DNA of 27,098 nucleotides from DASYUM01 sp036001225 (GCA_036001225.1 DASYUM010000328.1:1-27098); one strand, 5' to 3'; shown: positions 15,139-23,636, counted from the stretch's first letter. A program made the numbers and translations. The notes: a model not told the origin generated them from the sequence alone.

Positions 15139-15768
15139 TCAGGGTGCCACCAGGACGCGGGCCAGTAAATCCGACGGGTGGTAGTTGGCGGCCGGGTTCC
15201 ACTCCTGGGGGCAGGCGGAGACGACCACCAGACAGTCCAGGAACGCCCTGAGGAGAACGAAGTCGCCCGGGTTCGTCTGGGGCGGGCCGAACTCGCAGCG
15301 GCCATCCAGCCGCACGGCCACGTTCATGAAGAAATTGACCGGCTGGGGAACGTGGCAGACCTCCACCCCCAGCTTGCCGAGCGCGGTCCGCAGGTTCTCG
15401 GCGCAGGACGGGTGTCCCTCGACGCCGTACTGGGCATACCGCGCGGGGTCGCAGGCGGCGAACAGCATGTCGTGGATCCCCGGCGAGCGATCCTCCTCGA
15501 GCTGGAGCAGCGGCCGCCGCCGGTCGGAGAAGAAGGACTGGCTCACCTGCGGGAAAAGCCGGTCCACGGCCACCCGGGTGTGAGTGGCGGAGAGGTATTC
15601 GGTGGGATCGGCGGCGCTGAAGGCGAAAAAGTCCGCGCATTGCTGGCCGGAGACGTCGAGGACCTGGACGAACTCCCCGGCCGCCACCCGGAACCCGGCC
15701 CCGGTCCGCGCCGGGATGGGGATCTCCTGCTTGACCTTGAGGTCGGCGGCGCGTGCGGGATGACCCAT
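15139..15768 (-). CDS. DUF1989 (urea carboxylase-associated) family protein
   Basis: 209 residues. Family features: PARTGAGFRVAAGEFVQVLDVSGQQCADFFAFSA near the N-terminus, LSATHTRVA, and the PQPVNFFMNVAV then CEFGPPQTNPGDFVLLRAFLDCLVVVSACPQE segment near the C-terminus, with conserved His/Cys likely to bind metal. Some relatives form the heteromeric carboxyguanidine deiminase of guanidine breakdown (CgdAB), but here there is a single copy and no carboxylase, so substrate is unknown. ATG at 15768 is preferred because GGAGAG precedes it; a GTG at 15798 overlapping the MFS stop is the alternative. Sits between an exporter and an HNH nuclease. Confidence 0.88.
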   Translation of the reverse strand: MGHPARAADLKVKQEIPIPARTGAGFRVAAGEFVQVLDVSGQQCADFFAFSAADPTEYLSATHTRVAVDRLFPQVSQSFFSDRRRPLLQLEEDRSPGIHDMLFAACDPARYAQYGVEGHPSCAENLRTALGKLGVEVCHVPQPVNFFMNVAVRLDGRCEFGPPQTNPGDFVLLRAFLDCLVVVSACPQEWNPAANYHPSDLLARVLVAP

Positions 15769-15794
15769 GGCTGTCTCTCCACGGCGGGCGCCGG

Positions 15795-17342
15795 TCACCC
15801 CGAGGGGTCAGGCACCCGTTTCTCGTCGAGGGCGAGGTCTTGCGCCCGCCCGGCCGGCACCAGGAACGCCGACACGAGGGCGAGGCAGGCGATGGCGAAG
15901 CCGACCAGGAAGACCGCGTGCAGCGCATTGGCCAGCGCCTGGCTGAACGCCGCCAGCACCGGCGGCGGCAGCGTGAGGCGCAGGGCCGGATGAACGACGG
16001 CGTCGGGACGCGCGATGAGGACATCGAGCTGATCCCGAGCCACGCTCCCCGCGCCGAGCCGCCGCAGCTGGCCGGCCAGCTCGTGCGAGAGCACGGCCCC
16101 CATCACCGCCACCCCCACCGCGCCCCCGATCGAGCGGAAGAACGTCGTCGCCGACGTCGCGGCCCCGAGGTCCCGCTTGGGCACCGCGTTCTGGACGGCG
16201 ATGAGCAGCGGCACCATGATGAGCCCCATCCCCATCCCCGCCAGCAGCATGTTGCGGCCGGTGATCGAGCGCGAGGTGCCCGACCCCATGTGGCTCATGA
16301 GCAGGAAGGCCAGGGCCAGGCAGACCATCCCGGCCAGGACCGGCGGGCGATAGCCCACCTTCAGGAGGAGCCGGGCCGAGATCACCGAGAACACGACCCA
16401 GCCGAGGACGAACGGGGTCAGCGCCGTCCCCGCCTCGGTCGCGCTCCCGCCGAGCACACCCTGGACGAAGAGCGGAATGAACGAGATGGTGCCGAACATC
16501 GCCATCCCGGCCAGGAACCCCGACACCGCGGCCGCGCGGAACATCCGGTTGGCGAACAGGCGGAGCGGCAGCAACGGCTCGGGCGCCCGCCGCTCCCAGA
16601 GGGCGAAGGCGACCAGCAGGCCGCCGGCCACCATGAAGAACCCGAGGTGGCCGGGCCCGAAGCCGGTGCCGCTCCGCCCGCCTTCGACCAATGCGCCCAG
16701 GAGCGTGCCCATCCCCGCCGTCAGCAGCGCGGCCCCACGGACATCCACCGCCACCCGCTCGCGCGGCTGGCCGAGGCCGTCCAACGCCCACCCCAGGACC
16801 GCGCCCGCCAGCAGGCCGAACGGCACGTTGACGAAGAAGACCCAGCGCCACGAGAGGTGATCGGTGAGGAACCCCCCGATCAGCGGGCCGACGATGGACG
16901 CGATCCCCCACGTCGAGGAGAAGTAGCCCTGCATCTTCGCACGCCGTTCGAGCCCGTAGAGGTCGGCAATGATGGTGTAGCCGAGCGGGAGGAGGGCGCC
17001 CGCGCCGAGCCCCTGGATCGTCCGGAAGCCGATCAGTCCCGCCATCGAGGTGGCGAGCCCGGAGAGGACCGAGCCGGCCAGGAAGATGCCGAGTCCGGTC
17101 AGGTAGGTGGCGCGGCGTCCGTAGAGGTCGGCGGCCTTGCCCCACAGCGGCATGGAGATCGTCGCGGCCAGGATGTAGCCGGAGAAAACCCAGGAGTAGA
17201 TGGCGAGGCCGCCCAGGCTGGCGATGACCGTCGGCATCGCCGTCGCGACCGCGGTGGATTCCATGGCGCCCAGGAAGAGCCCGAGCATGACGCCGAAGAC
17301 GACGGCGCCGCGGGGAGCGGGGTGGGCCAGCGGGGGCACCAT
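15795..17342 (-). CDS. MFS drug-efflux transporter, DHA2 (EmrB/QacA) family
   Basis: 515 residues with about 14 membrane helices, the DHA2 topology of proton-driven multidrug exporters. Motif A GKAADLYGRRATYL lies after helix 2, motif C-type WGIASIVGPLIGGFL in helix 5, and MESTAVATAMPTVIASLGG in helix 1 is the usual DHA2 signature. The ATG at 17342 overlaps the upstream DUF971-like stop (ATGA), so translation is coupled. No membrane-fusion (EmrA-like) partner is adjacent. Substrate cannot be told from sequence. Confidence 0.93.
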   Translation of the reverse strand: MVPPLAHPAPRGAVVFGVMLGLFLGAMESTAVATAMPTVIASLGGLAIYSWVFSGYILAATISMPLWGKAADLYGRRATYLTGLGIFLAGSVLSGLATSMAGLIGFRTIQGLGAGALLPLGYTIIADLYGLERRAKMQGYFSSTWGIASIVGPLIGGFLTDHLSWRWVFFVNVPFGLLAGAVLGWALDGLGQPRERVAVDVRGAALLTAGMGTLLGALVEGGRSGTGFGPGHLGFFMVAGGLLVAFALWERRAPEPLLPLRLFANRMFRAAAVSGFLAGMAMFGTISFIPLFVQGVLGGSATEAGTALTPFVLGWVVFSVISARLLLKVGYRPPVLAGMVCLALAFLLMSHMGSGTSRSITGRNMLLAGMGMGLIMVPLLIAVQNAVPKRDLGAATSATTFFRSIGGAVGVAVMGAVLSHELAGQLRRLGAGSVARDQLDVLIARPDAVVHPALRLTLPPPVLAAFSQALANALHAVFLVGFAIACLALVSAFLVPAGRAQDLALDEKRVPDPSG

Positions 17343-17707
17343 CAGGTGGTGGGAGTGGTGCAGGCGGCGCAGCGGCACATCTCGCGCAGCTGGCGGCCCT
17401 CGAAGGTCGTTTCGTGTTCGTCCTGCCAACGAATCCGGAGCCCGGTTCCGGCCTTCTTGATCTCGACCGGCCACGTCTGGGCCTCGTCGAGCGTCCGAGG
17501 GGTGGCCGAGGCCGGCGGCACGCCCGCGGCCGCCGCCGTGCAGGCCGGGCAGGAGCAGGCCGCCCGCAGGAACTCGAACGGGTAGATGCTCGAGTGGCTG
17601 TCCTGCCAGTCCACGCCGATGGCGTAGCGGCCCACCAGCCGCACGTCCCGGGGCGCGTTGGGGTCGGGCCCCAGGAGCGGCAGGCGCGGCCCCTTCCCGG
17701 CCGTCAC
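17342..17707 (-). CDS. DUF971-like protein with two CxCxxC repeats
   Basis: 121 residues. Two similar halves: VGRYAIGVDWQDSHSSIYPF with LRAACSCPAC, and GLRIRWQDEHETTF with LREMCRCAAC. Each has W-Q-D-x-H, then L-R-x2-C-x-C-x2-C, so each may bind Zn or an Fe-S centre. This resembles the DUF971/gamma-butyrobetaine-hydroxylase N-terminal domain, but the half that is normally second (VGxYA...DxH...IY) comes first here. No oxygenase domain follows, so it is not a hydroxylase. GTG at 17707 overlaps the glycosylase stop (GTGA) and has GGGAGG 6 bases upstream. Confidence 0.82.
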   Translation of the reverse strand: MTAGKGPRLPLLGPDPNAPRDVRLVGRYAIGVDWQDSHSSIYPFEFLRAACSCPACTAAAAGVPPASATPRTLDEAQTWPVEIKKAGTGLRIRWQDEHETTFEGRQLREMCRCAACTTPTT

Positions 17708-18750
17708 GTGCCGCCTCCCGACGCCGCGCCGCGGGCCAACCGGGCGCCGGCCAGCAGGTAGTGAACGGCCAGGCTCCGGTACGGGCGCCAGCCCAGCACG
17801 CGCCGGCGGACCCGGGCCGGATCGCAGGCGCGGCCGTGGTAGCAGAGCGCCTCCACGGCCCGGCGAACCCCGAGGTCCTCCGCCGGACAGATGTCGGGCC
17901 GGCCGAGGCCGCGGGCGAGGAACCATTCCGCCGTCCAGCGGCCGAGCCCCCGTACGGCGGTCAACCGCGCGATGACCTCGTGGTCGGCGGCGTGGGTCAG
18001 TCCGGCGAGGTCGAGGGTCCGGTCGGCCACCGCCTGGCCGAGACCGATCAGGTACTCGGCCTTCCGGGTCGAGAACTGCATCGCCCGCAGCGTCGTCACG
18101 TCCGCTCCGGCCACTGCGGCCGGCGATGGGAACGCGTGCACGGTGACGCCGTCGAACCGGAAGGGCTCACCCAGGGCGCGGACCAGGCGGGCGCGGGTCG
18201 CGAAGGCGAAGGCGAGGTTCACCTGCTGGGCGGCAATCGCCCCCACCAGCATCTCGAAGGCATTCGACGCCAGCGCCGGGCGCAGGCCCCGGAGTCGCGG
18301 GACGAGCGGCCCCAGCACGGGGTCCTCCGCGACTTGCGCGTAGAAGCCGGTCAGGTCGGCATCGAGGCCGAGCAGCCGGTGGACCTCGGCGGTCAGGGCG
18401 CGGCGAGTGGCCACCGTATCGGGACCGTCGAAGGTCACCGTCAGCCGCGGCCGGTCCGGCGAGCCGGCGGCGGTCAGCCGGAACGGGACCGCCGCGCCGC
18501 CCAGCCGCGCGACGCGGTAGAAGGCGCCGTCCCGGTAGAGGTTGGCCGGGTCCTCGCCCCACAGACGGTAGCGCTGGAGGGTGAGGTCGAAGTCGAGCGG
18601 TGGATGCGGCCGGAGGCTGAACCGGCCCGGGCCGACGCCCGTTGCTCCGGGCCGTGGGTCGCCTCGGACGGCAGGGCCCCGGCCCCGCGACGTCCGGCGG
18701 CTCGCGGTTCCCGGCGTCCTAGCGGGGTTCGGGCCTCGGCCCGAGACCAT
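17704..18750 (-). CDS. DNA-3-methyladenine glycosylase II (AlkA-like)
   Basis: Base-excision enzyme removing alkylated purines; helix-hairpin-helix superfamily. About 348 residues from ATG at 18750. An N-terminal TBP-like beta domain (FSLRPHPPLDFDLTLQRY onward) is followed by the helical domain with GAIAAQQVNLAFA and the HhH ARLTAVRGLGRWTAEWFL (about 261-278). The catalytic aspartate is D292 in CPAEDLGVRRAV. The first 42 residues are low-complexity R/G/P and not part of the fold; ATG at 18750 is the last standard start before the domain, and TTG or ATG starts further up (to 18843) would run into the divergent promoter region. First gene of the operon that continues to HNH. No Ada-type regulator is adjacent. 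Confidence 0.9.
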   Translation of the reverse strand: MVSGRGPNPARTPGTASRRTSRGRGPAVRGDPRPGATGVGPGRFSLRPHPPLDFDLTLQRYRLWGEDPANLYRDGAFYRVARLGGAAVPFRLTAAGSPDRPRLTVTFDGPDTVATRRALTAEVHRLLGLDADLTGFYAQVAEDPVLGPLVPRLRGLRPALASNAFEMLVGAIAAQQVNLAFAFATRARLVRALGEPFRFDGVTVHAFPSPAAVAGADVTTLRAMQFSTRKAEYLIGLGQAVADRTLDLAGLTHAADHEVIARLTAVRGLGRWTAEWFLARGLGRPDICPAEDLGVRRAVEALCYHGRACDPARVRRRVLGWRPYRSLAVHYLLAGARLARGAASGGGT

Positions 18751-18809
18751 CGTCGGCAGCCGACATCCTCGTGATGTCAGGGTCGTGGCGGGCGCACCCC
18801 GACCGTTCC

Positions 18810-18837
18810 TTGATTTGGCCCCCATTTTCTGTAATCT
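18810..18837 (+). promoter_or_regulatory. Candidate promoter for the ICL-like/ABC operon
   Basis: An A/T-rich island in the divergent gap 18751-18906. TTGATT (18810-18815), 16-base spacer, TAATCT (18832-18837); TGTAAT (18830-18835) is a better -10 but only 14 bases from that -35. The leader to the GTG at 18907 is about 60 bases. Confidence 0.35.
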
Positions 18838-18906
18838 AGGCAAGACACGACCCGAGAAATCCGCGCGGCATCAGCCGATTTCAGAGTCTAACACAGGGAG
18901 TTGCGC

Positions 18907-19617
18907 GTGACACCTCCGCACTTCCGCGACTTCCTCGCCGAGCCGGGCTGCCTCATCGTGCCCGCCGTGTATGACGCACTGTCGGCCCGAATCGCCGCGC
19001 GCGTCGGCTTCCGGGCCGTCGGCCTCGGCGGCTTCCTGGTCGCGGCCAGCCGGCTCGGCGGACCAGACGTGGGCCAGCTCACGATGACCGAGATGGTCGA
19101 GCACGTGCGCGGCGTGGCCGGCGCCGTCGCCATCCCGGTGGCCGAGCACCAGCGGAAGATCGAAGCCGCCCTCGACGCGCGCCGGGACCCGCGAACGGTC
19201 ATCATCGCGCGCACCGACGCCCGCGGTCCGCTCGGGTTCGAGGAGGCCATCCGCCGCGCCCACGCGTACGTCAAGGCCGGCGCCGATGGCATCTTCCTCG
19301 AAGCGCTGGAGTCCCCCGACGAGGTCCGGCGGGCCCCCCAGGCGCTCCCCGGCGTGCCGCTGGTCGCCAACGTGTTCACCATGGGCAAGTCGCCGCTCTT
19401 CACGGCGGCCGAACTGGCGGCGATGGGTTACCGGATCGGGCTCTGGGTGGTGGACGCCCTGTGGGCGGCCGCCCGCGCGGTCGAGGAGGTGCTGACCGTC
19501 CTCCACCGTGACGGTCACACCAGCGCCGCTCGGGATCGGCTCATGGCCTTCGACGACTACTTCGCGCTGGTCGGCCTCGCCGAGTACGAGCGGCTCGAGC
19601 GCCGATACGCCGAGTAA
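18907..19617 (+). CDS. Isocitrate lyase/PEP mutase family protein lacking the catalytic segment
   Basis: 236 residues; relatives are about 285-290. The N-terminus (IVPAVYDALSARIAARVGFRAVGLGG, PDVGQLTMTEM) and the C-terminal half (RKIEAALDARRDPRTVIIARTDA, GADGIFLEAL, VPLVANV) match the family well. Between AIPV and EHQRKIEAAL, however, the expected stretch with the Mg-binding DAD..GYGN, the IEDQ glutamate and the KRCGH loop is absent, a deletion of about 50 residues in frame. Without these residues lyase or mutase chemistry is unlikely, so it may be a dead or repurposed paralogue, or an assembly deletion. GTG at 18907 has AGGGAG 6 bases upstream; TTG at 18901 is less likely. 18 bases from the ABC binding protein, probably same operon. 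Confidence 0.85.
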   Translation: MTPPHFRDFLAEPGCLIVPAVYDALSARIAARVGFRAVGLGGFLVAASRLGGPDVGQLTMTEMVEHVRGVAGAVAIPVAEHQRKIEAALDARRDPRTVIIARTDARGPLGFEEAIRRAHAYVKAGADGIFLEALESPDEVRRAPQALPGVPLVANVFTMGKSPLFTAAELAAMGYRIGLWVVDALWAAARAVEEVLTVLHRDGHTSAARDRLMAFDDYFALVGLAEYERLERRYAE

Positions 19618-19635
19618 CCGGAAGAGGAGGCGCGC

Positions 19636-20625
19636 ATGGGTCAGCGCCGCTCGAGAAGGCCGGGGTGCCTGCTGACGCTGCTGCTGGTCTCCGCCGGCCC
19701 CGCATTCGCCCAGGGCCCGGTGACGCTCTACACCTCGGAGTCACAGGACAAGGTCAACGAGATGAAGACCGACTTCGAGAAGCGCCATCCCGGGGTCGCC
19801 CTCAACATCTACCGGTCGGGGACGCAGGTCGTCATCGGGAAGCTACAGGCCGAGATGCAGGCGGGGGCGATCCAGGCCGATCTGGTGTGGATGGCCGACA
19901 TCGAGTTCTTCAACCAGCTGGCGCGGAAGAACCTCCTCCGGCCCTACACCCCACTCGAGGCCGACCGGGTCCCGGCGAAGTTCCGCTACGAGGGCGGCCG
20001 CTACCACGAGGTGCGGCTCATCTTCAACACGGTCGGCTTCAACACGCTCCGGGTCAAGGAGCGCCCGGCCTCCTGGAACGACCTCGCCGATCCTCGCTAC
20101 AAAGGCAAGGTCGGGATGGCCAGCCCGTTTTACTCGGGAGCCGCCTTCTCGACATTGGGGACGCTGGTCCCCCACCCCGGCTTCGGGTGGGGGTTCTTCG
20201 CTCGGCTCCGGGACAACGCGGTCGTGGTCGAGCAGTCCAACGGGACAGTGGCGCAGAAGCTGGCGACCGGCGAGTTCCAGGTGGCGTCGGTCGTCGATTT
20301 CTTCCTGCGCGACATGAAGGCCAAGGGCTCCCCGGTGGATCACGTCTGGCCGCGCGAGGGCGCCATTCTGATCCCGACCCCGGTCGGCATCCTGTACGGC
20401 GCCCGGAACGCAGCCGGCGCCCAGGCCTTCTTGCGCTACCTCTACTCGCCGGATGGCCAGCGTCTGTTCGTCCAGCAGGGGTACCTCCCGGTCCTCCCCG
20501 GGATCGACGGTCCGAAGGGTCTGCCGCCCGAGAAGCTCGAGATCCTCCCGACCGACGAGGCGTACATCGCGGCCCACCGAGAAGAGTTGAAAGCGCGATA
20601 CCGGGAGCTCTTCGAGAGCAAGTGA
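19636..20625 (+). CDS. Periplasmic solute-binding protein, iron(III)/polyamine ABC class
   Basis: 329 residues with a clear signal peptide: basic MGQRRSRRPG, hydrophobic LLTLLLVSAG, cleavage after AFA at residue 25. No lipobox, so it is periplasmic and soluble. The mature part begins VTLYTSESQDKVNEMKTDFEKRHPG and ends with the GARNAAGAQAFLRYLYSPDGQRLF motif common in FbpA/IdiA-type and related cluster-D proteins. The paired tyrosines that bind Fe(III) are not obvious, so the ligand could be iron, a phosphonate-type compound or another small anion or cation. GAGGAGG is 5 bases before the ATG. The next gene overlaps its stop. Confidence 0.9.
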   Translation: MGQRRSRRPGCLLTLLLVSAGPAFAQGPVTLYTSESQDKVNEMKTDFEKRHPGVALNIYRSGTQVVIGKLQAEMQAGAIQADLVWMADIEFFNQLARKNLLRPYTPLEADRVPAKFRYEGGRYHEVRLIFNTVGFNTLRVKERPASWNDLADPRYKGKVGMASPFYSGAAFSTLGTLVPHPGFGWGFFARLRDNAVVVEQSNGTVAQKLATGEFQVASVVDFFLRDMKAKGSPVDHVWPREGAILIPTPVGILYGARNAAGAQAFLRYLYSPDGQRLFVQQGYLPVLPGIDGPKGLPPEKLEILPTDEAYIAAHREELKARYRELFESK

Positions 20626-22307
20626 CGGCGGGTCGCGCCCAGGTCGGCACGCTCCTTCCCCTCGTCCCCGTCGCCGCCGTGCTGGGCGGGGCCGTCTGTT
20701 ACCCGGCGCTCGTGCTGACCTGGTACGGCCTGTCGCGCGACGCGCTCCCCAGCCTGGCCAACCTGGGCGCGGTCCTGACCGATCCGGACACCTGGCGCGT
20801 TCTGGCCAACACGCTCTATGTCGCCAGCCTCACCACGGCCGGCGCCGGTGCGCTGGGAACGGTGCTGGCTCTCCTGGTCGCCCGCAGCGACCTCCCCGGG
20901 CGCACCCTCGTTCAGGTCGGCCTCATCCTGCCCTACCTGGTGCCGCCGTTCATCGGGGCCATGGCCTGGCTGTACGTCCTCGGCCCGACCGGATTCCTCA
21001 ATCAGGCGTGGATGAACCTCTCGGGCAGCCCCGATCCGCTGGTCGGCATCTACGGGAGCGGCGGCATCGTGCTGGCCATGACCCTCTACAAGTACCCGAT
21101 CGCCTATCTCACGGTGCTCGCCGGCCTGGCCCGGGTCGATCCCGCGCTCGAGGAGGCGGCGCGGAGCGCGGGGGCCAGCCCGTGGCGGGCGACGCGCGAC
21201 GTGACGCTCCCGCTCCTTGCCCCCAGCATTGCCGCCGGCATGACGCTCGTCTTCCTCTCGGCCATGGCCGAGTTCGGAACCCCGGCCATCCTCGGCTTCC
21301 CGGCGAAGTACTTCGTCCTGGCCACCAAGATCTACGCGACCGTCCTCGACTTCGACCGGCCGTACAACCTCCATCTGGCCGCCGCGCTGTCCCTGCTGCT
21401 GGCGACCATCGCCGGCGGCGTCCTGGCCATCCAGCGGCGGTGGTTCGGCGAGCGGACCTTCGCGGTGGCGCCCGCCCCCGGCCGGGCCCCGGTCGTCCCG
21501 CTCGGGCGGGCTCGCGGCTGGGTGGGCGGCGGCGTCGCCGCCTTCGTCGTCCTCACGTCGGGGCTGCCGCTGGCGGCCGTGGTCCTGACCGCGCTGACCC
21601 GCGCCTATGGACGTCCACTCGGGCTGGACAACCTGAGCCTCGAGAACTTCCGCCTGGTTCTGTTCCACCTGCCGGCGGTCTGGCGCGCCGCCCGCAACAG
21701 CCTCCTGCTGGCGGCATTGGCGGCGACGGTCTGCGTGGTCCTCGCCCTCACCGTCGCCTACGTCCAGCACCGCGCGCGGCTGGCCGGCAGCGGCGCCCTG
21801 GAGACGCTGGTCACGCTGCCCTTCGCGGTGCCGGGGACGGTGCTGGCCCTGGCGGTCGTGCTCGCGTTCCTGCGGCCGGTCTTCGGACTACGGCTCTACA
21901 ACACGCTCTGGATCATCCTGGTGGCCTACGTCGCGCGCTTCCTGGCCCTGGCCCTCCGGCCGGTGGCGGCCGCGCTGCTCCAGCTCCATCCCGCCCTGGA
22001 GGAGGCCGCCCGTGCCTCGGGAGCGAGTCTGTGGCGCAGCCTCGCCGACATCACCGTGCCGTTGCTGCGCAGCGGCCTGCTCGCCGCCTGGGTCCTGGCG
22101 GCCGTCCCCGCCCTCACCGAACTGACGCTGTCGGTGCTGCTGTGGTCGGCGGGAAACGAGACGATCGGCGTCATGGCCTTCAACCTCCACGAGGAGGGGA
22201 AAGTGCTCCTGGCGGCGGCGCTGGCCAGCCTCATCATCGCCCTGTCCCTGGCCGCCCACTTCGTCGCCCGATATCTGGCCGCGGCCGAGCCGCTTCGCGA
22301 CGCCTGA
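20622..22307 (+). CDS. ABC permease with two fused membrane domains (FbpB/ThiP type)
   Basis: 561 residues from a GTG overlapping the binding-protein stop (GTGA). Two binding-protein-dependent permease domains in one chain, about 12 helices, each with an EAA loop for ATPase contact: ALEEAARSAGASPWRATRDV in the first half and ALEEAARASGASLWRSLADI in the second. This fused layout is typical of iron(III), thiamine and related importers. The two halves are clearly homologous. No ATPase gene follows; the next gene is convergent after 33 bases. Confidence 0.92.
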   Translation: MTAGRAQVGTLLPLVPVAAVLGGAVCYPALVLTWYGLSRDALPSLANLGAVLTDPDTWRVLANTLYVASLTTAGAGALGTVLALLVARSDLPGRTLVQVGLILPYLVPPFIGAMAWLYVLGPTGFLNQAWMNLSGSPDPLVGIYGSGGIVLAMTLYKYPIAYLTVLAGLARVDPALEEAARSAGASPWRATRDVTLPLLAPSIAAGMTLVFLSAMAEFGTPAILGFPAKYFVLATKIYATVLDFDRPYNLHLAAALSLLLATIAGGVLAIQRRWFGERTFAVAPAPGRAPVVPLGRARGWVGGGVAAFVVLTSGLPLAAVVLTALTRAYGRPLGLDNLSLENFRLVLFHLPAVWRAARNSLLLAALAATVCVVLALTVAYVQHRARLAGSGALETLVTLPFAVPGTVLALAVVLAFLRPVFGLRLYNTLWIILVAYVARFLALALRPVAAALLQLHPALEEAARASGASLWRSLADITVPLLRSGLLAAWVLAAVPALTELTLSVLLWSAGNETIGVMAFNLHEEGKVLLAAALASLIIALSLAAHFVARYLAAAEPLRDA

Positions 22308-22312
22308 GTGCC

Positions 22313-22335
22313 CCGGCCGCCCCGACCCGGGCCGG
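22313..22335. terminator. GC hairpin between convergent genes
   Basis: CCGGCC (22313-22318) pairs with GGCCGG (22330-22335) around a 11-base loop, filling most of the 33-base gap between two convergent operons. No T-tract on either side, so intrinsic termination is uncertain; position is the main argument. Confidence 0.3.
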
Positions 22336-22340
22336 ACCGC

Positions 22341-23624
22341 TCAGCGCTTGATCACGGCCATCACCTGGCGCTGCACGGTGTCGAGCGCGTCCTTGGGATT
22401 CACCCTGCCGTCAACCGCGTCGTCGAGCTGCTTCTTGAGGATCTCCCGGATCTTCTGGTAGTTCGGCGCCATCATCTTGGCCGAGGCGAACTTGAGCTGG
22501 TCGCGGGCGACCAGGTACTCGGGGTTCTTCTCGACGTGGACCTTCATCTCCGGCCGGTCGTAGGCCGAAGCCCGCGTTGCCACATAGCCCGACGCGATGC
22601 TCCACTTGGCGGCGTTCTCGGCCGAGGTCATCCACTCGATGAACCGCCAGGCCGCCTCCTGCCGCTCCTTGGGAATCTTGCGGGAGATGGCCAGGTTGCC
22701 GCCGCCGACCTCGGCTCCATAGGACTTGCGGGCCGGCATGAAGGCGACGCCGAAGTCGAATTTCGCCGAGTTCTTGAGGAAGGTGAGGATGCCAGTCGAG
22801 TGGTAGAGCATGGCGGTGCGGCCGGCGACGAAGTCGGGCGGGGTGGAGGCCCAGGTCGAGTGGGGTGGGCCCACCTTCTCCTGATTCAGGAGATCCACCC
22901 AGAACTCGAGGGCCTCGACCGCTTCCTTCGAGGTGAAGTTGGCCTTGGTACCCTCGGCGTTGATCAGCCAGCCGCCGTTCTGGCGGACGAACGCCTCGAA
23001 CAGCCAGTCGTGCCAGCCCCCGGAGATGGTGACCCCCCACTGCTTGACCTCGCTCCCGTCCCGCACGGTGAGCCGCTTCGCGTACTCCCGCAGTTCGTCC
23101 CAGCTCCGGGGCGGCTTCTCGGGGTCGAGCCCGGCCTTGCGGAAGGCCTCCTTGTTCCAGTAGAGGACCGGCGTCGAGCGTTGGAAGGGGATCCACCAGA
23201 TCTTCCCGCCCACCACGCTGTTTTCCCGAAAGGCCGGGAAGAAGTCCTCCCAGTACCGGCCCCCTTCGGCCTTTTTCACGTGCTCGTCGAGGGGCACGAT
23301 GGCGTTCATGGCCAGCAGCGTGTGGAGCTCGGAGATCTCGACGATGAACACGTCGGGTGGGTTGCCGGCCATGACCGCGGTCTGGACCTTCTGGAGGGTG
23401 GGGTCGTAATCGCCGGAGTAGACCGGCACCACCTCGATCCTGCCGGCCTCCTGCTTGTTGAACTGGTCGGTCATGTCGCCGATCACCTTGGCCAGGGGTC
23501 CGGCCACCCCCACCGGGTAGTAGAAGGTGAGCCGGATCAGCTTCCCCTGGGCGAGCACGGCGCCGCTTCCGGCGAGCGCCAGCATCCCCAGCAGCACCAC
23601 CGCCAGCATCGATCGAGTGCGCAT
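22341..23624 (-). CDS. Sugar/glycerol-phosphate ABC binding protein (UgpB-like)
   Basis: 427 residues, the size of family 1 sugar-binding proteins. Signal peptide MRTRSMLAVVLLGMLALAGSGAVLA with cleavage before QGK. The mature protein begins LIRLTFYYPVGVAGPLAKVIGDMTDQFNKQ and includes the motif NPPDVFIVEISELHTLL, the PFQRSTPVLYWNKEAFRKAGLDPEKPPRSWDEL segment typical of UgpB/maltose-type proteins and the AAWRFIEWMTSAENAAKW C-terminal motif. Substrate not determined. ATG at 23624 with AAAGGAG 6-9 bases upstream, 12 bases after the permease stop. It is the last gene of its operon, which is unusual for a binding protein. Confidence 0.92.
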   Translation of the reverse strand: MRTRSMLAVVLLGMLALAGSGAVLAQGKLIRLTFYYPVGVAGPLAKVIGDMTDQFNKQEAGRIEVVPVYSGDYDPTLQKVQTAVMAGNPPDVFIVEISELHTLLAMNAIVPLDEHVKKAEGGRYWEDFFPAFRENSVVGGKIWWIPFQRSTPVLYWNKEAFRKAGLDPEKPPRSWDELREYAKRLTVRDGSEVKQWGVTISGGWHDWLFEAFVRQNGGWLINAEGTKANFTSKEAVEALEFWVDLLNQEKVGPPHSTWASTPPDFVAGRTAMLYHSTGILTFLKNSAKFDFGVAFMPARKSYGAEVGGGNLAISRKIPKERQEAAWRFIEWMTSAENAAKWSIASGYVATRASAYDRPEMKVHVEKNPEYLVARDQLKFASAKMMAPNYQKIREILKKQLDDAVDGRVNPKDALDTVQRQVMAVIKR

Positions 23625-23636
23625 GGAGCTCTCCTT

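Noticed and set aside
15753..17585. 610-codon plus-strand open frame
   Set aside because: Antisense to the MFS exporter and DUF971-like gene, with no recognisable domain.
19665..20621. N-terminal extension of the fused permease
   Set aside because: The frame is open upstream but overlaps the binding protein in another frame; the GTG at 20622 gives the expected permease N-terminus.
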